From positions 787,001-851,000 of the forward strand of contig CALSFV010000229.1 of the NCBI GenBank assembly GCA_943737045.1: 64,000 nucleotides of DNA. Reading direction: 5' to 3'. A model generated the notes under the pieces. It worked only from the letters and a program-made list of their open reading frames with translations, had not been told where the DNA came from and ran no database searches. Of the stretch, positions 26,396-39,313 are shown piece after piece. Each line of letters opens with the position of its first letter. Position 1 is the first letter of the stretch. Position numbers and translations under genes: made by a program. Source of the DNA: Parapristionchus giblindavisi (Eukaryota; Nematoda; Chromadorea; Rhabditida; Diplogasteridae).

Positions 26396-27431
26396 CCCTA
26401 TCAGAGGTCAAAGATCAAAGATCAATCCCCTTAGCCACATCTAGCAGTAGAACAATGTGATGTATAACACAGCAATTTTAACGCAGAACGACCATATGCA
26501 AATGTATATAATTGAATATCTTTATTCTTCTAATAAGAAAAACAAAAGGAGCGATTTCTCGCTCACATACAAATCTGTACCATTGGCAATCGTGGATGAG
26601 AACATACATGAAAATCCTGAATTTGGGCGGCGGGAAATTGAAAAATTTTGAAAATTTGACCAATTTGATACAAATGATATTTGGGGACGCGCACCGATGA
26701 GAGGGGTTGGGAGTATAAACGATTCATCTGATAAGATGACGATGTTCTTTACAAGAAAATACGACTTACAAGACTTACAAACTACAGGGACGGAAATCAT
26801 ATATATATATCTATTATATTATAATAAATATTGCAAGCATGAGTTGGGTGGATCGAAATCGTATGCAAACATATTATGTACAGGAAAAAACGAGAGGCGA
26901 TCCGAGAAAACGATGCAAAGTTCAAAGTTCAAAGTACAAAGTACAAAGATCAAAAGTTTACGAAGATCATTAGCTGTATGACCTGATGTGTGCAGTGGAG
27001 AGTATATGTATAGGATGATAAACATGCGTGAGGTCACTGGAGGAAAGGGTTGCAGAGGGGGGCGGGGCTAACGAATCTTACAATTAGGAGACGAGCATTG
27101 TTTGGTCGTTGTGGACGGAAATACAGTACATAATAAAACATATGAAGACACACTCGGTTACGGTATGCAATGAGAACGATATTTGAGGGTAATCGATAAT
27201 GGATGGAACCGAGTGATACAGTATACAGTGATACAGTATAAAGAGATACAGTATACAAAGCAAGGCCAACAATAATAACAAATATAGATATAAACTCTGT
27301 GTGAAAGCGAAACAGGAGGAACGGGATCCTGCCCAATATACAGATACAAATATGTTTCAAAGGAAACGAAAGAAACAAGTGGGCGGAGTCTGTGAAAAGA
27401 AGGCGGAGTTTAGAAAATGGGCGGAGTCAGC
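26396..27431. other. Spacer between KMT2-type stop and ADAT3-1 start
   Basis: It holds the 3' UTR of the large gene and the 5' side of ADAT3-1. GATCAAA and GTTCAAA heptamer runs lie at 26,290, 26,410 and 26,918-26,950, and GATACAGTATA repeats at 27,215-27,255. Short ORFs on both strands are not supported by splice sites or by conservation between copies beyond simple sequence identity. Confidence 0.5.
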
Positions 27432-28732
27432 CTAGTTCATCCATCGTTGGCAGTTAGGTGCTCCACATAGGCAAGCAACCTTCTCCGAGTCATCCTCGAT
27501 ATCGAATTGGTAGTCGTAAGTTAACTGAAGAAGAATCAATCAATAATAATCAATAACTGAACATGCTTACTGTGCACCTAATTTAGTCAATTTCGACTAC
27601 GATAACATACAGTTGTTGTCATTCTACCGTAACCCCGCCCCTTTCCTACCGTAACCCTCCTACCGTACCTCTTCATCAGCCTTGATTGGTCGATTGGCAG
27701 TGATGATAATCTTTTTGTCCTCTCCATTGGCGCCCAGATGCATGATGTGTGTCGCGCAGTTTGGGTCGCATGAATGATTGATGTATCTGTAGACAAGAAG
27801 AAATAGATGTGATTAGATATGAGAGTAGATTAAGCCACGCCCACTTTTGTTCGATACAACCTATATTTATAACAGTTTTCCACTATTTTTTTTTCACATT
27901 TCCCCCGGTATACTTCTTGTACTGAACATTGGCTACACAAGAACGTCATGTCGGTGCACCAATCGCGACACCAAACTCGTCTGGAGTTCGTCGCACTCAA
28001 ATCTACTAACCTAGCTGGTCCTCCCTTCATCGTGGCGTCAATGATACACTCGTCGGAGGCACGGAACATGTACGTGCCGCGGTTCTGCGCAAAGTACTTC
28101 TTCTCGCGCATCTGTAAAATTAATATTGTATTTGACAATAATCAATTGAATCTGCTATTCACCATACACTCAATACTCGAACTGAAACGCGAAACAAACT
28201 GCTCCTTTTCAAAACCACCGATGAATTGCAAACAGCCACCCTAACATATTTAACATCCTATTACCGAAAATGTTTTACCATATCTTCAAGAATCAATCAA
28301 TAAATGCATAACCGATCGATATATTGATTAGATACCGTACCTCGCAGACTTCCGCTCGAATGACCTCTCCCTTGTACTCGATGATCATGGCGCCCATGTC
28401 AATATCGCGTTTCGCGTACAGACCAAGACCCTGTAATCAATTATTTACCTTTTATCGATTATATTATCGATTATTCAATATTTTTTAAGAATATTAAATA
28501 ACATAACAATAAAGCAACAACTTAAATACAAAGAAATCACGCTCAAACGCAAGTTCATCATTCCAAGAATCGAACAAAAGTCAATTTATGGCCAAATGAT
28601 TAATACTTAGATTAGACGGAAAAATCAATAACCTGAATCTTGCTCCTCGCCAGGTATACGGTATTGCGCCACTCCTTGCGCATCTTCTGGTAGCCCGAGT
28701 ACGATTGCTCCGTCGAACCGTACTGATCCCAT
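27432..28732 (-). other. SET and post-SET exons of the methyltransferase
   Basis: Exons 28,633-28,732 ([17 protein letters not shown]), 28,341-28,430 ([19 protein letters not shown]), 28,011-28,111 ([21 protein letters not shown]), about 27,664-27,786 ([15 protein letters not shown]) and 27,432-27,524 ([23 protein letters not shown]). The SAM-binding NHSC motif, the catalytic Tyr of LTYDY and the three post-SET Cys are all present. The donor after ADEG must be placed at ACG|GTAGGA to keep frame, which inserts one residue before LTYDY. Confidence 0.95.
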
Positions 28733-31700
28733 CTGAAGAAAAGGCATATTAAATAAAATTATATTTAATAAAATTATTGATTGATTTAGTTGCTGCATAT
28801 ATGGATCTCCATTGAGCTCTCACCATACTACAGAAAAGCCGCTGAACTGTTCTCAAAACAAATAATAAGCGATTTTTGTGGTCGAAGTTACAGATTAGAT
28901 AAAGCCATTTTCAAATCATAAATACTCACTTGTTGCCTCCGGGGACTCCGAATCCATCGGTCCTCCATCCACTCATTCTCATCTGCATCTGCAACTCCTC
29001 GTACAGGTTCTGATGACGTTGCTTGCCTGGAATACCAATCAATAAATCAATCAATCAATCAATAAAATCAATATTCTCCTCACCTCCAGAAGGCGCAGCA
29101 GAGGGCGCGACCTTGCGATGCTTGATCAGTGTTCTACAATGGGATAAAATAGTTATCACATCCTACAATTAATGAAATTAATGATCTGTCGCAAAAGTCC
29201 ACAACAAAAATATCGCAATTTCAGCAGTATTCAAACACTCGAGAAACTCGCAATCAACAGGTGAGAATGAAACCGATCTATGAAACATCAAGAAAATGTA
29301 TTGCAGGGTCCTCAAATTAGCTAACACCGCTGAGATTACAATTGTCATTATTGCCATAATTCATTTGAAATCATTATTTAATTTGTATTCAACGCACGTT
29401 TCAGTATCATTATTTATAATAGAAATAAATATTATTATTATTATAAATAATATCATAAAAACAAGGATACCTTAGTCGTGGTTCGCATCGTGCACATCCG
29501 GATGGATTCTCTGCGAGTGGCAACTCGAGGACGGCGGTGCCTCCGTGACGAAATGTGTAAGAGTACAGCGAGTCCACGCCCGGTAACTGAAAAGTAAGCG
29601 TTAACATATATTTTATTTTGAAAATGGGTGTTTACAGTATGAAATCACTGGTGTTTTTTTCGTTTTGGAGACAAATTTTTGGAATACTCGAGATCGAAAT
29701 AGTGCAATCAAGGAGAAAGCAGTGACATTCACGCAACATCACAGCTATATCAGTAACGCATATATTTGGTATACTCGATACGGAGAATATCCATGAAAAA
29801 CATTTGCAGACAATCGTGACGTCATAGATGTAGCGAGTTTTGCAAACGCCCATGCTCGTTTGTTCGCAAATTAGTAGCCAATATATCCCATCATAGTGTG
29901 TAGTATGACCTACCGATTCGGTGATCTTAGTGACCACAGATTCCTCGAGACCGTATAGACTTTCTCCATCCAATTGATTGGTCACGAAACGGAGAACATC
30001 TCCTCGACGATCACGAACACGGGCAACTGCATCGAATACCTGCAATAGTCATTCTTCTATTTATGATATTCGACGAATTTTAAATTTTCCGCTCAATTAG
30101 CTATAGTACATTCAGACTTATCGTAGTCTTCGTTGTATTCTTTTTTCATAATATCCCTCAAACTAATCAAAAGTTAGAAACAGTACTACAATATATAACA
30201 GTACATTATCGCAGAAACAATTCAGGAGACTACCGTAATCCGTTCACAATCCTATCTACCGTACCTGTTTCCATGCATCATTCGCAGTCGCTGCTCTCCA
30301 CACTTCCGATCCATCGGGCATCGCAACTGTGAACAGTGGCTTGCTGTCATGCTCTGAAACATTTTACGGATTTATTTAAATGATTTATGAAAATGAAAAT
30401 TTTAAATTAAAACCACTAAAATAAACCAAACCACTATAGCATACTGAAGTCACACAGAATAAAAAAGTCACTCAAGTTTTAAAGTTAATTAGAAGAAACA
30501 AGTGTCACATTGTGCATCTACCGTACCCGTGATGGTGAGACTGTATCGTAGGCGACGTTTCACATCTGACGGAGACCAGAACGCACGTTGCACCGTGTAG
30601 CCGATCGGGAAGATGAAACGCTCGTTGTGGCAAGTCTGAAGACATCATAGATCAGAGATCAAAGATCAAAGTCCAAAGATTAAAGATCAAGGAACCAACC
30701 TTCAACTGTTCTGGCAGTAGTTGTCCTAGTCGATAGAATGTGAGGGCGCCCAGTCTGAGCACAATACGAGGAACGTCGCTTGACTGAAAAAAAAATTCCA
30801 TGAATGAACCATGCCTTGACGATTACAGCCCCTTCCCCTCCAACACCCGCAGCATTCCTGTAGCATTGCAATGTGAAATTCATGACCCCAACACAATCGC
30901 GATCCAGATTTTTTAAATATAAATCTAATTTATACAGTAGAACTTTGAGATCATCATTGAATCATTATTATTATCTCACATTTATTGAATGAGCATTAAT
31001 ACGATTACTATTACTATCATAAGATAACTAATGTAAACCTCAAATAGTTTCGCGAGTAGTTTATTCTCATCTCTATGAACATAAAGACGACGGAGGGGCT
31101 CGAGTGTGGCCAATGCATCCATGTGCACATCATTGTGATTGGGACAGATAAAGTTCTGGAATGAAGAGATCAGAGATCAAAGATCAAAGATCAAAGATCA
31201 AATCTACCGTACCTTGTCCTTCAGGAACTTCTGGCCGAACATACGGTTTGCGCAAGTGAAGTGGAAGTTGCGCAGGCACTCAACCTACAAAAATACAACA
31301 CGTTTATATTAGAGAAAAATCGATAATCACCCAACTACCGTACCTTGAAGCACTGAACAGTAGCGCCGGAGCGTCCGCATAAGTTACTGTAATTAATAGA
31401 TTTATAATCAAACTGTCAAACCCATTGAAGACATCACAGCAACATAGGATTATAAATGGAATTTGAAACATATCACAAACAGACTAAATGGGATCTAAAG
31501 AGAGTCATACAGAATAGGGAACAAAGCCGTTTCTCCAATTTGCATAATATAAAGTCGGTAGATAATTAAGAAAGCACTCACCATAGTGACACAACTCCTC
31601 GAATCACTGCACGATCCACGTTCACTAGACCACCGGACGGCGTCTCGTATACCTTAATTAAATTCATTTCAATTAATGTTTCAAATTAACCAGCCAGATT

Positions 31701-34700
31701 CCGATTTCACCTACAATTCTTATCAGAGAGACAAAACGCGATGCTATAAGTTGTTATTCATCAAATATTAGTTAATAGTTTAGATAATTAAATTGATCGA
31801 CTTCCACAGTAAACAATTATTCTCCTTCTTCACATACTTTGTTCTTGTAACAGTTAGGTAATATAAACGATAAATAAAAAAACAGTCACCTCACAACTCC
31901 ACAGAGCACAGTTAGCATGTACCCATGCACACGAATCATAGTTCAGGAGGCGACCACAATTCGTCTGTCTATCTCCATCACCCTGAAGGAATCACTCGAT
32001 AAATCGATATATCAAGGGATTTTGCACAAATCAATCAATAAACGAGGAGGTACGGTACCGTCAATCCGCACAGGACGCAGATTCGTCGATCGTACATGTG
32101 AATCGTGTCCATTGTGCGCTTATCCTCGACGCCCATCTTCGGACCCTCAGCCAGCTCCTGCAAAGAATCGACTACTGTAGCCATTTAAAGTTAGTTCACG
32201 ATTTGTCCATTGGGTGTGTCTACCGTACCTGTTTGCGATGATGCACACTCAGGAAGCTATTGAGCAGTTCCTGATCGTACTTCTTCCAGTCTTCACCCGC
32301 CGCACGCTGACGCTCCTTCTTTCCTGCAAAGATCAAAGATCAGACTTTCAGAGATAAAAGATCAGTTCTTTGCTATGCTCTTAATGGTTCTCAATACATC
32401 TTCAGAGATCAAAGATCAAAATTTTCTAAGACAAAATACTAAACATTTTGTACGACTACCAAAAGAATCTAGAGATCAAAGATCAAATTACAAACCAGAA
32501 TCAGCCAGATTGGAGAGATCACTGCATCGTATAACCTGAACGTGCTCTCGTCGTCCCTCGTCCATGAAGAATCTAAGAAAACTTATGAAATTCACAAATT
32601 TAAATTAAACTAACTGCAACGCGTTAAGCAGGGGCGCGGGCGACCCTACGTATCTAACGATATGCATAGTTTTGATTAGTGATGTTTCATGTACTTTCAT
32701 TTAAATTTTCGTGAAAATTGAGTTTTGAGTGAAATGGGAAAGAGGAGTTGTTATCGTCATTCAAAGACAAAATGTTGAAGTTCACCGTTTAGATTTCAAA
32801 GGTAATCAGTTTTGTGCACAAGAACATAAGGAAATACGTATACGACCATACCTCGAGTCCTTTGGACTAGTGATATCGAGTACGGCGGGTGACGGTGTCG
32901 ATGGGGCTCCAATGGGCGTTGGAGGTGGCGGTCCCGTGGCACCGGCTAGTGCTCCACCCAATGTACCACTGAGATGATGGGCAGTCAACATGGCTCCCAC
33001 GGTCATGTGGGCAACACCTGAAATAGAAGAAGGGGAATTAGATGAATCGGACAGCAACATAAATGTTTCAAAGAGAGCCTTTGACTGACAAAAAGTGCGG
33101 CACCGGTATAAGTTCTTCGTTATCGAATTAGAACGAAATAAACTGAAGGGTAGAAAGAAACAACACCAATCCTAATCTTAATTTTCGTTAGCTACATTGC
33201 CCTAAGCCAGTGTTATAAAGTAAACAGCAAAGATGAATTTTAGCAGGTTACGATCCGTTTGCGCACCTCGCGCATTCAAGTTTCATGAAATTGATAAGTA
33301 ATCTAATAGCGAACAAATCTCGATCATAAAAGCATCTCTGCAAGCCTTTCTCGCGACACGTTCCCAAAGAAAAGAATTGAACTATTGAACAGAGCATATT
33401 CCAGATCCATTCTAGCTGATCATTCTTGGATCCCAGGCGAATTCACGTTTCCGGAAGCATAAACAGAGAGTAATAAGTGATGAATCTCTATGTAGTGATT
33501 ATCCGCACACACCATTCTTTGTAAAACCAAGACTAACAAACATCGCTCTAGCTTGTATTATATATACTGTTTAAAAAACACAAAAAAATCATACTCTCTT
33601 GCCACTCTAGAGTCCTTTTTTGGTTTTCTCTTCCCGACCTTTGAATACCACGACATCCCCGGTTCCAAGTTAATTAACCCTAATGCCTTATCATCTTCAC
33701 CCAATTCTAGTCATCTTCACCCCATCCCTTACCCGGTTCCTGTTTCACTCTCACTGTTCCCTGTTGAATGCATCGAGCGAATGAATCGGCTGATATCTGT
33801 TTCAGTCTCGTGTACGTCGCCTCGTCCACATGGGACTCCGCACGTCCCAATTGCTCCGGAGACAACGCCACCTGGAAATTACATTTTTACATTACATTAC
33901 AACTTTATCAGCCGATTTGGGTGTTATGTCAGCTGGGATAGTTAAGTGATATTCAGGAATAATTTAATTTAATTCCATTTTACACCATAAACGATATAAT
34001 TCTACGACAAATCATTTTTGTAAACTAATTGCAACAAACAGTTGCTAATCCTGATTTCTATAATTATTTTATAATTAAGAAAAATAATCACTATTCAAAG
34101 AATACCTTCGCGGTCGCCACAAACATGTAGTAGCACTTGAGCGAACAGAACGTCACGGAATCTTCTTTCTGAAAGAGTACAAAATTCAACTAATCTGTAA
34201 AAACAGTCAAAGATCAAAGATCAAAGCTACCGTACCCCATCATCGGAGGGTGTGAGACCCAGCTGACTCATACTCTGTCGTACTCCTCCGGCTATTCCCG
34301 ATGGTGGAATGTCTCGATCACAGAGACGACATCGAAGAGGAGGAGAAGGAGTGGATGATGAATGATGATGATGAAGATGAGAAGAAGATGATGAGGACGA
34401 GGGCTTTATGTCTGCTGCAATTCAGATCAATATTGATTTTTTTAATCGTTATTGATTTTTAAAAAGATTCAAATCCATCACTAGGGTGTCATTAAACTTC
34501 AAAATTCTACCCAACACATTCCCTAGCCCATGAATAATTCCATAGATCAAAGATCAAAGATCAACTTACCCTGCATGGATTCGGTCGGCGATTGCGGAGG
34601 CGTGTCCAGCTCGTAGTCTTCAATTGGCTTCTGAAATATTTTATAATATAGTAGTATTCATCATTGTAATACAAAACATCACTCAATATGGTAGGATTGT

Positions 34701-37700
34701 GAAACAAGAAACAGCACGGTCGGAGCCAATTCCATAGTTGGGAAAGATGGGGGAAAAGCAAACCGGGAAACGGGTCGATGCAAGGCTGTGGCTATATGGA
34801 ATTTCTTTTGCAGATTCGCACCTCATCCCACAGGAGCATTTGTAACTCCCCAAACAGTAAGTAAAAGTATGTAACAGTGAATGGACTTCACTATCAATAC
34901 GATTGCTAAATCACCGCGAAGTGTTAATCATCACTAACATTAAGCCTCTGTCAATCCTAGCAATAAGCTTCATAAGAACGACAAACCTTAACATCGAGCA
35001 TCTCTTGCAGTCGTTGCAGTAACTGCTTCGCCAATTCCTCTCGAGAGGTTGTCGTTGTCGTGGTCTCAGCTAGTGCCTTATCGATCACTTCCAACGATAT
35101 CTCAACCTCCTCTTCTTCCTCCTTCTTCGCCTGAAATCAGTCAATCAATAAATTAATAATCAGTGATGATAAACTTTCTTCGTTCATTGAACACAATTTT
35201 CTTTATCCTACTTCATTCACAAGATATCAGAAAATGTCTCTCACTAACCCACCATATCTCTCGCACAAAAAATTCACAGATATCATACAAAATCACTATT
35301 TTCACCACTGGCAATGAGATCATCATTATAGTTTTCGTTATCATTATTCATTCATTTTATCTCGCGTTTCAGTGCATGTTCCTGAATACGTATAAATATT
35401 ATTATACTTATATTAAACAGAGGTATTCAATCAATAAATCGCTGTCCAACCTCCTTGAAAGCGATTCGATGAGGCTCCGAGGGTGGCAACGACCAATCAG
35501 GAATCTTTGTTGAGCATCTACAATGAAAAAGAATTATATTTAAAAAATAATAAATAAAATATTCTTTAATCGTTCATCCCTCGACAAAATCGAGTTATTA
35601 GGTTCAACGGAAGTTAACTTCCCCGCTTCCAATAGAGAGCTCGGTGATTTCTCGCAACAAGTATTTATAAATTACTGAAAGTCCCGATATAAGCTGATAC
35701 ATTGATGCCTAACCGTTATTTGTAAACTCTTATTATTTGCGCATTCACATCCCCCTCCATACCATATCCCTACCGTACCCTCGTCTACCATCAACCACCG
35801 TACTCCTACCGTACCCTAGTCTACCATCACCCGTACCGTACTCTTACCGTACCCTCGTCTACCACCACCCCTACCGTACTCCTACAGTACCCTCGTCTAC
35901 CATCACCCCTACCGTACTCCTACCGTACCCTAGTCTGCCATCACCCCTACCGTACTCCTACCGTACCCTAGTCTACCATCACCCGTACCGTACTCTTACC
36001 GTACCCTCGTCTACCACCACCCCTACCGTACTCCTACAGTACCCTCGTCTACCATCACCCCTACCGTACTCCTACCGTACCCTAGTCTGCCATCACCCCT
36101 ACCGTACTCCTACCGTACCCTAGTCTGCCATCACCCCTACCGTACCTAAGGACAGGTCGTTTCCGTTCGACAGCTCCAACAAGTCCTCTGAGGACATCAG
36201 CACAGGGTGTTGATTGGCTTGTGGATGGCGCAGCTAGATCTTGATCGTCTTTGAGAACAAATGGAGCCGATGAAGGAGAAGAAGCATTTGATGTCATCCT
36301 TGAACGAAAATAAATCAATCGATAATCGATCGGAAGAAATCAATCAATAAACTACTAAAAGGCGATAGAAATTATATTTTAAAACGATAAACTAACTGTT
36401 GTAGTTGATTCACTCGCGCATTCGGCATCAACCTGTTCATACTTACAGCGCCAGGGAGAGCAACCTCAAAAGATTTAAATAAATCAATAACCAGGAAAAA
36501 TCAATAATCAATGAATCGAATACAGTACTTTCTTGACTTCCGAGTAGGTATCAGAGGCGAAGGGCAGTTGTAACCTCCCGAGGAGGACGTTCGAGTTTTG
36601 TAGTCGCTCTATAAAGAATATACCAATGATGAGTCGGAGACTAAGTATAAATGGCGAAAAGAGAACATGCCAAGTTGAATGTTGAGTTGAATTTCAAGTT
36701 GAATTTCAATCAAATCTCCCTTATTCAGGATAGCTACCGTAATCCCATAAACAACGGTATATCACGTACCATATTTATCACCGAGATCCGACATTCCAAT
36801 AAGATGGAAAGGCGGAGGCTCATTCCGTACTGGTGGTTCGAAGGCTTTCTTTGGCGGCTGAGGACAGGATGCCAACGCACTCCTCAGACGATCCAGTGCG
36901 TTCTGAATTATTGATTGGTTTACTACTGTGATGACTACAGTAACCCGAAAACTACAGTTATTCAAACCAGGACATAAGCCTATTGTCTCTGATCTCGAGT
37001 AAGAAACAAAAAGGCCATAGAATATGAGGAATGTAAATCGATCAATATCATTCCCCAACTACAGTATTACAGTAGACTAACTACAGTACATAGTACAACT
37101 ACAGTACCTCATAGTCATTTCCGCCTGGGACTCCGGCCTTCTTCTGCATCACCCGCTTCTTCTTCTGCTTTGGCGGATCGTCCATCGACGATGATGACGT
37201 CATCGCGGACATACCCTGAGGGGGCGGAACCTGCGGAGCTCCGCCCATTCCCGCCATCATCATGAAGTTGCCTGCAACATTCGCGTTTCACCATCTAGAT
37301 TTGCTCTCACGAAAACATGAGTACATGTTAGCAAGAGAATTTCGGGTGGAAAAGAACAAATAATCAATTAATTAAACAACAAGCAACAAACCTCCATTCG
37401 GCTGCATTGGCTCGAGCATTCGCTTCAACGTAGGACCACCTGGGTTAATTACAATATTAATAAAATTTAAATAATGCACTCAATTAACGACAGTTACTTT
37501 CCAGTTCCACATCTAAAGCAAAAGTCCAAAATGTTCACAACAAGCCAATATAAAAATGTCCGGAAAATAATAATAATATTTAAATTAAATAAATGGAAAA
37601 AAACCTACCGCCCATCATCATCATGGACTGTGAGGGGTGCATGTGTGGAGGTGGACCATCCAATTCGATCGATATCTGAATCAAGACGAGATATTGATTT

Positions 37701-39277
37701 TAACCATTTCCACCCGCATCTTTCTCGTTTTAATTTACTCATAAATTCAGATCATCGAAAAAGAAGTGATAAAACGGATCACAACTTACCTACAAGCTAC
37801 AAATTGTTTCAGCTGACCTAATAGAAAGAAAAAGATAAGCCAAACATTTCACGCAATCGATAAATCTACCGTATACCTTTCCGATAATATCGTCGAGACA
37901 CTCGTAGATCTCTCGCTCTTCTTGAGACCGCAACTGATCATATTGGATCGATCCGAGCACTGGAGAACGGAACGAGGGCCATCTGTCATCGATTGATTAT
38001 TGATTGATTGATTGATTATTGATTAGTTGGTTAAGTATTGATTGATTGGTTGGTTAACGATTTATTATTATTAACTGTTCAAAATATATTTGTAAACGAA
38101 AAACAGACCAAACTCCTTTTTGCACACAATCTCATACCTTTTTTCTGATAACTTTGAACACCATATTATTGATTGACTGACACACTGAGCGATATGAAAA
38201 ATCTTAGATTAGACTGACCTTCCTCCCATCGGTCCCATTCTTCCCATCATCATGCCTGGTCGCATTCCAACTGGATAACCGCGCTACAAATATTAACCAT
38301 TACAGATCGGTTCACGGTACCGGTTAAACCATAGGTCGAAAAGTATGTTACAAAGTACCATGCCTGACCGGATTTTGAGCCAAAATTTCACAAAAATCGA
38401 AAAACCTGACCGGATTTTGAGCAAAATTTGTCAAAAGATGAAAAACTCGACCGGATTTTGAAAACCGACAACGTAGCTATTCGACATATGGGTTAAACCA
38501 ACCTCCGGTCCCATCATCTGGCTGAATGGTATCTGCTGTGGCACGACGAGTTGCTGGTAGGGTCCACCGGCGCCAGGAGGGCCGCCGGCGCCCATTCCCG
38601 GTCCGAGACCAGCCATGCCTGGACCGAATCCACGCGCGTTCGCCATCATACCGCCCATGCCACCGATCGATGAACCAGCGTTCACCTATAGTGTGAGGGA
38701 GGAACATGAGATCAGTAACACGAATAGACATAAATACAACAAAACACGTCTCATGAAAAATTATCTTCCATTATCACCACTACAGTACGACCAAGTCATA
38801 AGTTTGACCCAATCAAATTTATAGTAATGTTTGCTACTCTAGCATACAAGATTCAACTACTTACCTGTTGCTGTTGAGCAGCAAGCATGGCTAGAGTGTG
38901 CTGCGACTGAATCTGATGACGCATCTCGAACTCGTTCTGCGTCGTTTGATGCGTCTAAATGATAACAACACAATCAAAAACTCTGAATTAAAAATTGACA
39001 ATCATAACAAACTAAACACTACATAGTGAAACCTGAAAGCACAGTGGGCAATTTCGAAAGAATCGTTTAATTATATTTTTATAAACATAAATTTTTAAAA
39101 AAAGTATTAGAACTTGTGATAGATAAGTATTAAGGAAAACCTATAATGAATGTAATCTAAATCGAATGAGTGAATTAATGCGCACCTTGTAGTCTCGTTT
39201 CATATTCTCCACCTCTCGCTGTTTACCCGGCAGATCGTTCGTGACGGCCTGAATAAATAAATAAATAAATAAATGAA

Positions 39278-39313
<36 letters not shown>

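Larger units (their letters stand above)
14356..27223. repeat. Segmental duplication, left copy
   Basis: This is collinear with 54,892-64,000 once two insertions in this copy are removed: about 1.44 kb at 15.1-16.6 kb and 2,342 bp at 22,651-24,992. The offset is 40,539 at the AASDH stop, 39,099 over 19.3-22.6 kb, and 36,757 after the second insertion. It contains AASDH copy 1, ADAT3 copy 1 and most of the spacer downstream of the KMT2-type gene. Confidence 0.95.

Noticed and set aside
35737..36318. Thr/Pro/Ser-rich ORF on the plus strand
   Set aside because: It is the translation of the TACCGTAC minisatellite on the strand opposite the methyltransferase exon.
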